Origin: Bacteroidia bacterium
GTDB lineage: Bacteria; Bacteroidota; Bacteroidia; B-17B0; Aurantibacillaceae
Length of the DNA: 64,000 bases
Assembly: GCA_016787895.1 (NCBI GenBank)
Contig: JAEUTN010000022.1
Coordinates: 248,001 to 312,000 of the forward strand
Reading direction: 5' to 3'
The notes under the pieces were generated by a model. That model ran no database searches. It saw nothing but the letters and a program-made list of their open reading frames with translations, and had not been told where the DNA came from. Positions 9,790 through 16,847 of the stretch are shown piece by piece. Numbering within the stretch: the first letter of the stretch is position 1; the number at the start of each line of letters is the position of its first letter. The translations under genes and the position numbers were made by a program.

Positions 9790-11127
9790 ATGAAACGAAT
9801 TTACTGGATTTTACTTATTGGCATTTTAGCCATCGCCTCCATTGTTGTAGTTAATGTATTAAAAGGTGCCAAACCCGCTGAAGTGTACACCGAAAAGGCC
9901 CAGGTGAGAACCATCGTGGAGCTGGTATCGGCTACCGGCAAGGTACAGCCCGAAACTGAATTAAAAATCAGCAGCGACGTGAGTGGGGAAATTACTCAGA
10001 TGCTGGTAAAAGAAGGAGAACAGGTGAAAAAGGGCGACCTGCTTTGCCGTATTCGTCCTGATATTTATGTGAACACCATCGAACGCATGGAAGCGGCCCT
10101 GAATGCCAGCAAGGCTAATTTAAAAACGGCCCAGGCCCAACTGGAACAAGCCAAAGCGGGTTTATCCAACATGGAGGCCATTTACCAAAGAAATAAAAAA
10201 CTGTTTGAACAAAACACGGTATCCCAACAGGAATTTGACGCCGCCAAATCCCAGTACGAATCGGCCAAAGCCAATGTGAACGCGTTGGAAGCCTCTGTAA
10301 AAGCCGGTGAATTTGGCATACAAAGCAGCGAAGCCTCCTTGCGGGAAGCCAACAGCAACCTTGATAAAACCTATATCTATTCTCCGGTTGACGCCACCGT
10401 TTCTAAACTGAGCGTGGAAGAAGGAGAGCGCGTGGTGGGGGTAACCGGTTTGAATGGTACCGAAATTTTACGTCTGGCCAACCTCAACGAAATGGAAGTG
10501 AGTGTAGAAGTAAACGAAAACGACATTATTAAGGTGCACAAAAACGATACGGCTTTGATTGAAGTGGATGCCTACATGGATAAAAAATTCAGAGGCATTG
10601 TGACCGAAATTGCCAACTCCTCTAACAGCAACGGCATTTCGGTAGATCAGGTGACCAATTTTGTGGTGAAGATTCGTATGCTCAGAGAATCTTACGCTTA
10701 TCTGGTGAATGAGGGCAATCTGGTGCCTTTTCGTCCAGGCATGAGCGCCAGTGTTGACATACAAACCCGCAGGGTGATGAACGTGGTAGCGGTTCCCATT
10801 CAGGCCGTTACTACCAGAAACAAAGATTCCCTGAAAACCAAAGAGGATGAGGACGATAGGGAGTTTAAAGTAAAAAACGAAAAAGAAGAACAGCAAAAAA
10901 CAGAAGAAAAATTAGCGGAATTGGTGTTTCTTCACGAAGATGGTGTGGCCAAGCAAGTAACCGTGGTGACCGGTATTCAGGATAACGAATACATTGAAAT
11001 AAAATCGGGACTCAAAAAAGACCAGGAAATCATTTGCGGACCTTACAGCGCGGTTTCAAGAAGCTTAAGGGACAAGGCCAAAATAAAAGTGGTAAAAAAA
11101 GAGGACCTTTACCAATCGGAAAAATAA
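9790..11127 (+). CDS. HlyD/MacA-type membrane fusion protein
   Basis: A 445-residue periplasmic adaptor. It has one N-terminal membrane segment (residues 4-24), a lipoyl/biotinyl half-motif near 60-100, a coiled-coil hairpin rich in Ala/Gln/Glu (about 100-195), the second lipoyl half, then beta-barrel and membrane-proximal domains. A charged Glu/Lys insertion lies near 350-380. Such proteins bridge an inner-membrane ABC or RND pump to an outer-membrane channel. No pump gene is adjacent, so its partner must lie elsewhere. A TAAATTTG promoter-like box at 9733-9740 precedes it. tsaB begins one base after its stop. Confidence 0.93.
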   Translation: MKRIYWILLIGILAIASIVVVNVLKGAKPAEVYTEKAQVRTIVELVSATGKVQPETELKISSDVSGEITQMLVKEGEQVKKGDLLCRIRPDIYVNTIERMEAALNASKANLKTAQAQLEQAKAGLSNMEAIYQRNKKLFEQNTVSQQEFDAAKSQYESAKANVNALEASVKAGEFGIQSSEASLREANSNLDKTYIYSPVDATVSKLSVEEGERVVGVTGLNGTEILRLANLNEMEVSVEVNENDIIKVHKNDTALIEVDAYMDKKFRGIVTEIANSSNSNGISVDQVTNFVVKIRMLRESYAYLVNEGNLVPFRPGMSASVDIQTRRVMNVVAVPIQAVTTRNKDSLKTKEDEDDREFKVKNEKEEQQKTEEKLAELVFLHEDGVAKQVTVVTGIQDNEYIEIKSGLKKDQEIICGPYSAVSRSLRDKAKIKVVKKEDLYQSEK

Positions 11128-11802
11128 ATGGCCAAACTGCTTCACATAGAAACTTCCACCACCATGTGTTCGGTGGCTCTATCGGAAAATGATACACTTA
11201 TTGCCTCAAAAGAAATCAACGAGGGTTACACCCATGCCGAAAACCTGCACGTGTTTATTCAGGACTTATTGAACGAGACTCAAATAGACACCAAGGAGTT
11301 GAATGCCATTGCCGTGAGCAAGGGTCCGGGATCGTACACGGGTTTGCGTATAGGCGTAAGTGCAGCTAAGGGTTTAGCCTATGCCTTAAACATTCCGCTG
11401 CTATCGGTGGACACGCTTCAGGTGATGAGCGCGCAGGCCAGAACAACACATCCCGGTGAAGGTTTTTTTTGTCCCATGCTGGATGCCCGGAGAATGGAAG
11501 TGTACACAGCGGTGTACGATACCGAATTAAATCGGGTGAAGGCAATTGAGGCTTTAATTGTTGACGAGCATTCTATTGCTCCATTTTCACAATTCCCAAA
11601 CCTTCTCTTTTTTGGAGATGGCATGGGCAAATGTAAATCGATTTTATCGCAACTTGAAAATGCCGATTTTATTGAAGGTATTGTTCCTTCGGCTATAGAC
11701 ATGGTAGCTTTGGCGTATGCTAAATTTCAGAACAAAGCGTTTGAAGATGTGGCTTATTTTGAGCCTTTTTATCTGAAGGATTTTTTGATTTTGAAAAAAT
11801 AA
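11128..11802 (+). CDS. tsaB: tRNA threonylcarbamoyladenosine factor TsaB
   Basis: A 224-residue ASKHA-fold protein, the dimerisation partner of TsaD in making t6A37 of ANN-decoding tRNAs. The N-terminal HIETSTTMCSVAL and the segment KGPGSYTGLRIG (about 68-79) are diagnostic. It follows the HlyD gene without a gap and probably shares its message. Downstream lies the first AT-rich island. Confidence 0.95.
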   Translation: MAKLLHIETSTTMCSVALSENDTLIASKEINEGYTHAENLHVFIQDLLNETQIDTKELNAIAVSKGPGSYTGLRIGVSAAKGLAYALNIPLLSVDTLQVMSAQARTTHPGEGFFCPMLDARRMEVYTAVYDTELNRVKAIEALIVDEHSIAPFSQFPNLLFFGDGMGKCKSILSQLENADFIEGIVPSAIDMVALAYAKFQNKAFEDVAYFEPFYLKDFLILKK

Positions 11803-11926
11803 ATTCGTTCTCATTGCCTAGGCCATAAATGCTTCCTTGAATTTTGTTCGTTTCATGATGCTTATTTAAGGTTGTTTTTTTATATTTAATCAACCTTTTA
11901 AGGCTCAAATTCATGGGAGCTTACCA

Positions 11927-12613
11927 ATGCAAAAAATCATGAAGACAACTTTATTATTTGGACCATTGTTGGTTTTGATCGGATTGATTTCTTGCAAAAA
12001 CAATAAGGAAATCAAACCTGAAAAAATTGCCGACACGATTAAACCATTAGATTACTTTCCCGCTTTTCCAGGATCATATTGGATTTATGACAATAACGAT
12101 ACTTTAAAAGTAGCAGGACAATATGAGAAATACATCTTCAATTCTGCAGCTTATACAGCAGAGCCCAATTATGATACATTGATATTACCTAAGCTCATAT
12201 TAAATGGAATATTTAATCCGAATGACACTTATGCATACGTAATGGAATATTCTATTTCTAAATCTTTTGGAAGTAGTTATCGAGATCCGGCATTTAAAGG
12301 ATTACTTTCTTTAACTGAGGGTGCTGAATTTACAATTGGAGGGGCATTTCAAGCTTACAAAATTACAGGTAAAACTATCAAAGTAGATACAACAATTAAT
12401 ATAGGTACAACGAAATATGAAAATGTAATTATGACAATTTAGTTTGATTATGGTTGTGTATCAGGAACCGGGGGAACACCTGAAAGTTGTGCTACAGTAA
12501 GAGAATATTATGCAAAAAATGTTGGATTGATAAAACGAGAAACGAGAAATTATCCAATAGAAATAAATTTTGTGAAAGCTATTGAGTTGGTAAAATATGA
12601 AATAAAAAAATAA
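11927..12613 (+). pseudogene. lipoprotein gene interrupted by an in-frame amber codon
   Basis: The reading frame opens at 11927 (an alternative ATG is at 11939), reaches TAG at 12440-12442, and continues in the same frame for 56 codons to TAA at 12611-12613. The first part is 171 residues with a lipoprotein signal (LIGLISC, Cys about 23) and an unknown beta-rich secreted domain. The part after TAG (FDYGCVSGTGG through EYYAKNVGLIKRE) looks like the natural end of the same protein. One base change, for example from CAG or AAG, explains the stop. The gene is AT-rich compared with its neighbours. Readthrough or a sequencing error cannot be excluded. Confidence 0.8.
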
Positions 12614-12620
12614 GCAGAGA

Positions 12621-12640
12621 GCGCCTTTGGCCAAACGTTA
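12621..12640 (+). repeat. 20-nt motif shared between the two AT-rich islands (copy 1)
   Basis: This 20-nt motif, containing the palindrome TTTGGCCAAA and ending in CGTTA, is identical to bases 57174-57193. It lies 8 bp after the stop of the broken lipoprotein gene. The role is unknown; a gene-boundary or recombination site is possible. Confidence 0.6.
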
Positions 12641-12715
12641 GTAGCAAACTGATATAAACCTGTAACCTTTTAACTTATCTAATCGTCATATAGTAAGTAA
12701 ATTATATTTACGTTT

Positions 12716-13501
12716 ATGAAATTAAAATACTTTTTGATAATATTCTTTGCACCTCTCTTATTAGCAAGTTGGCATGGATATGACAATAATTGGCTTTTCA
12801 AGAAGGAAAAGAAGTATACGATAATCTACAGTTCAAAAGACAAAAGGAACATTAAAGAATACAAGCCCTATGTAAACAGAGGAATAAGGCTCATTGAGAC
12901 TTTTTTTAACACAACGTACAACAAAACTTTTAATGTTATTATTCATCCCGATAGACAATCAATAGATAGTACCTGGCAAAGGGACTGGAATATGCCTGAG
13001 TTTAAGTCTGAATGCTGGATGGTTGCAAGTGGGATAGCTTCTAAATTAGATATGATATCCCCTAAACTTTGGGATAACCAATCTTGTGAACATATTTATT
13101 CGGAAACAAAAAAAACACAGCAGTTAATCACGCACGAACTACTTCACGTCTATCACGGACAAATAAATATTAGTCCTGATTTTAGTAATGTTGAAGGTAT
13201 TGATTGGTTTATTGAGGGCTTAGCTACATACGCCTCTGGTCAGTGCGACACACTCAGAATAGGAGAAGTAAAAAAAGCGATTTCTGAAAACAAGATTCCT
13301 AAGAGCTTAGACAATTTTTGGTCAGGTAAAATTAAATATGGACTTTCAGGTTCAGTCGTTATGTATATTGACAAAAAATATGGCAGGGAAAAACTTAAAA
13401 TTCTTTTGACGAGTAATAATAAGAAAGAATTACTTTCTATCCTGAAAATTACAGAAACTGAGTTATTAAATGAATGGCGGAAATATATTCAGGATTTATA
13501 A
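12716..13501 (+). CDS. secreted gluzincin-type metallopeptidase-like protein
   Basis: A 261-residue protein with an N-terminal hydrophobic export signal (residues 4-18). The zinc-binding motif HELLH is at 140-144, and the third ligand is probably Glu167 in WFIEGLATY. This spacing and the EGLA sequence are typical of the peptidase MA-like gluzincins. It ends with a helical tail. Codon use is AT-rich relative to the flanking chromosome and the gene stands alone in the island. A TATATTTA promoter-like box ends about 7 bp upstream of the ATG. Substrate unknown. Confidence 0.85.
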   Translation: MKLKYFLIIFFAPLLLASWHGYDNNWLFKKEKKYTIIYSSKDKRNIKEYKPYVNRGIRLIETFFNTTYNKTFNVIIHPDRQSIDSTWQRDWNMPEFKSECWMVASGIASKLDMISPKLWDNQSCEHIYSETKKTQQLITHELLHVYHGQINISPDFSNVEGIDWFIEGLATYASGQCDTLRIGEVKKAISENKIPKSLDNFWSGKIKYGLSGSVVMYIDKKYGREKLKILLTSNNKKELLSILKITETELLNEWRKYIQDL

Positions 13502-13629
13502 TGCCAGCCACTAACAGCAAATAAACGTAAGCGGGCGTACTCGCTCTTCGCTCGGTGCAGAAAAGTGGCCGCTAACGCATTTTTATTTTTCACTTCGCTA
13601 ATAAACTTTTATCTTCGAAATAAACATTT

Positions 13630-13839
13630 GTGCGTATAGACAGAGGATGTTTTAGAAGACCGCCTACGTCTATTTGCAAACCGATAGGTGCCATAATTTT
13701 GTATAGTGTATTTTGGAAAAAATTCATCGGCTCAGAGACGCAGTATCGGAAGCGACAAATTTGGGTGCCTTTAATATTCGGAGTTGTACTTTTTGCGTTG
13801 ATATTGCTTGCGGGGACTTTTGAGCCTGATGGAAGCTAA
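13630..13839 (+). CDS. possible small membrane protein or gene remnant
   Basis: A 69-codon frame with a GTG start and one clear hydrophobic helix (about residues 45-62, IWVPLIFGVVLFALILLAG) preceded by a charged WKKFIGSETQYRKRQ stretch. The first 20 residues look non-coding. It may be the end of a larger lost membrane protein or a short cassette gene. The surrounding 13502-13946 region otherwise contains only CTAAC-containing direct repeats (near 13509, 13578 and 13855) and the GC-rich stretch 13530-13556. Confidence 0.3.
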   Translation: MRIDRGCFRRPPTSICKPIGAIILYSVFWKKFIGSETQYRKRQIWVPLIFGVVLFALILLAGTFEPDGS

Positions 13840-13946
13840 AGCAGCAGCTAACAGCCAACTGGCGCCAAATACTTGGAGAACTCATTCGGAGGAAAAAGAC
13901 AATTACTCGATAGTATTTCTTTAATGTTGCCCAATAAAACTGCAAG

Positions 13947-14543
13947 TCAAAACTTCAGCAACTCCTCATAAAGCTGTCGCACCGGCAATCCCATCACGTT
14001 ATAAAAGCTGCCCTCAATTTTTTGAATGCCCACGTAGCCAATCCAGTCCTGGGCCCCGTAAGCACCTGCCTTATCGTAGGGTTGGTAATGGTTCAGATAA
14101 TACTCAATTTCGGTATCGCTGAGCATCTTAAAATAAACCGCGGTGCGATCGTAAAATAAGGTTTGTTTTTTTGCAGAGCGGAGGCAAACCGCCGTGTAAA
14201 CCTCGTGCATTTTTCCACTCAGCTGCCTCAGCATTTTTTTTCCCTCTTCAAAATCCAAAGGTTTGTTGAGCACCTGCTTATCGCACCACACAATGGTGTC
14301 GGAGGTAATCAATACCTGATTCTCATTCAATTCTCCGGGATAAGCTTTTGATTTGAGCTCTGCCAAAAATAGTGGCACTTCATGCGCCTTTAAATGTGCC
14401 GGCCATACGCTTTCATTGGCATCTATGGCCTCTACGCTGAACTGAAGTCCAAGACCTTCGAGTAATTGTTTACGGCGGGGCGATGCCGAACCCAAAATAA
14501 TCTCAAAAGGAAAGGCTATTGTTCGATTCTCGGGGACAAGCAT
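13947..14543 (-). CDS. maf: Maf-family nucleotide pyrophosphatase
   Basis: A 198-residue Maf/YhdE-like protein that hydrolyses (d)TTP, UTP or modified nucleoside triphosphates. It has the family N-terminus LGSASPRRKQLLEGLG (about 17-32), the SDTIVWCD motif and the GxYGAQDWIG segment near the end. Last gene of the long ccm-to-maf run, 6 bp after ubiA. Which nucleotide it prefers cannot be told from the sequence. Confidence 0.93.
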   Translation of the reverse strand: MLVPENRTIAFPFEIILGSASPRRKQLLEGLGLQFSVEAIDANESVWPAHLKAHEVPLFLAELKSKAYPGELNENQVLITSDTIVWCDKQVLNKPLDFEEGKKMLRQLSGKMHEVYTAVCLRSAKKQTLFYDRTAVYFKMLSDTEIEYYLNHYQPYDKAGAYGAQDWIGYVGIQKIEGSFYNVMGLPVRQLYEELLKF

Positions 14544-14549
14544 AAAGGA

Positions 14550-15539
14550 CTAGTAATAATAAAACACAAAACTGTAACACAGGCCCATGAGCATCACAAA
14601 TTTCAGCACCAGGCTGGCCTTTGTAAAAGCTTTGCTTTCATTGGCGCGCAACACGTACACCGAAAGAAAAAGCAAAGGCAGAATCAGGAAAACCAAAATG
14701 TATAGGTTATTAAAATTAAAAACAACTCGGTAGGTTTTAATGGTATTGTAAACCACAAACAACAATAAAATAACCGTGATGATAATCAGAAAGAAAGCGT
14801 TGAACTTGCTGGTACGTATGCCCCAAAGCACAGGCATGGTTAAACCTCCGGTGGCTTTGTCGCCCTTGTAATCCTCAATATCCTTAATAATTTCACGGGC
14901 CAGTGAAGTTATGAATGCAAACACACAAAACAACACAGTAATTTTCATAGCGGATAAAATCATGCGCTGGTAATCCATCATAAAACCGGAATGGTGCTTT
15001 TGCATCAGGGCCATTTCGTAAACAAAAGGCATAAACGCCACGGTGGCCGATAAAAGGGCCACGAGAATATTTCCCAGCAACAATTTCTTTTTAAAATCGG
15101 TGCTGTAAAACCAGAGTAAGAGCGCGGCGGTCAGCTGAAATACAAAAAGACGCAGGTAACCGGTTTTCAAAGCCACAAAAACACCAAGCAGCAAACCCAA
15201 TGCGGTGAGTGTGAGATGAAGGATGATGGCCCAGCGGCGTTTGATAACCTTATCCACCACCACGGTGTCGGGGTGATTGATCAAATCGGTTTTCACATCA
15301 AAATAGTCGTTAATAATGTATCCTCCGGCTGCAATAAGCACCGTACTCAACACCACCAAAAAAAATAAGAGGTGATCCATTTCCAGGGCCGACCCGTTTT
15401 GAACGAGAATTTTCCTCAACACAAAATACCTCAGCACATATTGTGTAAACGCAATCATGAACAGATTTTCCACCCTCACCAATTTCAGGAAAGCCAAATA
15501 GGGATTATTTAAAATTCTTTGCATGTTGCGTTTTACCAT
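14550..15539 (-). CDS. UbiA-family prenyltransferase (geranylgeranylglycerol-phosphate type)
   Basis: A 329-residue integral membrane protein with about eight to nine hydrophobic helices. Two Asp-rich motifs bind Mg-diphosphate: NDYFDVKTD (first) and DIEDYKGD (second). Bacteroidota members close to archaeal geranylgeranylglyceryl-phosphate prenyltransferases carry this layout. A polyprenyl transfer for lipid or quinone synthesis is expected, but the acceptor is not certain. It overlaps the kdsC-like gene by 7 bp. Confidence 0.87.
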   Translation of the reverse strand: MVKRNMQRILNNPYLAFLKLVRVENLFMIAFTQYVLRYFVLRKILVQNGSALEMDHLLFFLVVLSTVLIAAGGYIINDYFDVKTDLINHPDTVVVDKVIKRRWAIILHLTLTALGLLLGVFVALKTGYLRLFVFQLTAALLLWFYSTDFKKKLLLGNILVALLSATVAFMPFVYEMALMQKHHSGFMMDYQRMILSAMKITVLFCVFAFITSLAREIIKDIEDYKGDKATGGLTMPVLWGIRTSKFNAFFLIIITVILLLFVVYNTIKTYRVVFNFNNLYILVFLILPLLFLSVYVLRANESKAFTKASLVLKFVMLMGLCYSFVFYYY

Positions 15540-16045
15540 TTAACTATTTCCCAATTCCCTTGTACCCTCATGATCTGTTCCAGTATATCCCGAACACATC
15601 CTTCTCCGCCGTTCTTTGGTGAGATGTAATGGCAAATTTCTTTGATCTCCACCGCCGCGTCGTTCGGACATGCGGCTAAACCTACTCTGCTCATAATGCC
15701 ATGGTCAGGCAAATCATCCCCCATAAACATCACTTCTTCGTCCTTCAGTTTATTCTCCGCCAAATAAGTTTCGTACACCGCCATTTTATCGTGAGCATTG
15801 ATAAACACATCATTAATTCCGGTTCTCGCCAGCAGGTGTTTAATGCCCACGTTATTTCCCCCGCTTATCACACACATTCTGTAAGCCTTTTGAGCTGCCA
15901 AATGCAGGGCATACCCGTCTTTTGAATTTAAATTCCTGAGCACTTCCCCGCTTTCCATCACAAATACTTTGCCATCGGTTATCACCCCATCAATATCAAA
16001 CATAATGGTAGTGATTTTATTTAAGCGCTGTTTGAAGTTAAGCAT
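15533..16045 (-). CDS. kdsC: KdsC-like HAD phosphatase (3-deoxy-manno-octulosonate-8-phosphate type)
   Basis: About 170 residues if started at the ATG at 16045 (MLNFKQRL); the longer in-frame start at 16078 would overlap the upstream gene by 41 bp and adds an unlikely leader. HAD motif I is DIDGVITDG (nucleophile Asp17, acid Asp19), motif II is VISGG and motif IV is MGDDLPD. The short cap-less architecture is that of KdsC, which makes KDO for LPS. A sugar-phosphate phosphatase role is firm; the exact substrate is inferred. Confidence 0.9.
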   Translation of the reverse strand: MLNFKQRLNKITTIMFDIDGVITDGKVFVMESGEVLRNLNSKDGYALHLAAQKAYRMCVISGGNNVGIKHLLARTGINDVFINAHDKMAVYETYLAENKLKDEEVMFMGDDLPDHGIMSRVGLAACPNDAAVEIKEICHYISPKNGGEGCVRDILEQIMRVQGNWEIVKW

Positions 16046-16844
16046 AAATTTTGTTTTGCTTTTTGGCAATGAGGGCACTCATTAAACGGTAAAGTTTGCT
16101 AAGGTCCTTGTTTTTTTTAAGTAATTGAAGGTGTTTTTTCATCACCACCTTGTCCTTCCGCTTTGCCGGTCCTGTTTGGGCTTCAAGTGGGCTCATTGAA
16201 TCCAGCTTCCCGAGACCATTTTTTATGAAGGGTAATATCAACTGAAACAGGTCCTGAGTATTGTTTAACCCCATTAATTCCTGCGCCTCAGCATACAAAG
16301 CATTGGTAAAGTTGTTCACCAAAACAGCTGCAAGGTGTATTCTTAAACGGGACTCGTCATCGCACAACACTTTTTTGCCCGGGAACAACTTGAGCAGTGG
16401 GTTAAGCTGTTGTTTGGCTGTTGGATCAGATGCCTGCAAAAACAGAGGAATGTCCTTCCAGTCAACCGTTGTGCCCTTGCTGAAACTCTGCAAAGGATAC
16501 AACACCGCCTTGTGTTGATGTGTTTTACTTAGCTCGCTTAAAGGCATGCTTCCTGAACAATGCAGTACAAGGGCCTTCTTATTAGTGGTTTTAATCTTCT
16601 TTGAAACCTTAGCAATATGCCGGTCGCTTACACAAATGAAATAATAATCGGCATCCTTCCTTATATTTTTTAATCCGGAAACTGTATTTAGTCCGAGTTT
16701 TTGTTTGAACTGTGTAAGCCCGGCTGAAGGTCTGTGGTTATATACCTCTGGCTTTAGTTTTTTGCTTTTAAAAAACAAAGCCAGATGCCAGGCCAGGTTT
16801 CCGCTGCCAATAATGACAATTTTTATTGAGGAAACGGCAGGCAT
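16038..16844 (-). CDS. Rossmann-fold DUF2520 protein
   Basis: A 268-residue protein with an N-terminal NAD(P)-binding fold (IIGSGNLAWHLA, about 9-20), similar to ProC/F420-dependent reductases, and a C-terminal helical DUF2520 domain. No substrate is established for the family. It begins 3 bp after ccmF and overlaps the kdsC-like gene by 8 bp, so it is almost certainly co-transcribed with both. Confidence 0.88.
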   Translation of the reverse strand: MPAVSSIKIVIIGSGNLAWHLALFFKSKKLKPEVYNHRPSAGLTQFKQKLGLNTVSGLKNIRKDADYYFICVSDRHIAKVSKKIKTTNKKALVLHCSGSMPLSELSKTHQHKAVLYPLQSFSKGTTVDWKDIPLFLQASDPTAKQQLNPLLKLFPGKKVLCDDESRLRIHLAAVLVNNFTNALYAEAQELMGLNNTQDLFQLILPFIKNGLGKLDSMSPLEAQTGPAKRKDKVVMKKHLQLLKKNKDLSKLYRLMSALIAKKQNKIYA

Positions 16845-16847
16845 TGT

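Noticed and set aside
13502..13946. attC recombination sites of an integron
   Set aside because: CTAAC words recur, but no RYYYAAC/GTTRRRY pair with the expected folding was found, and no integrase gene is in the window.
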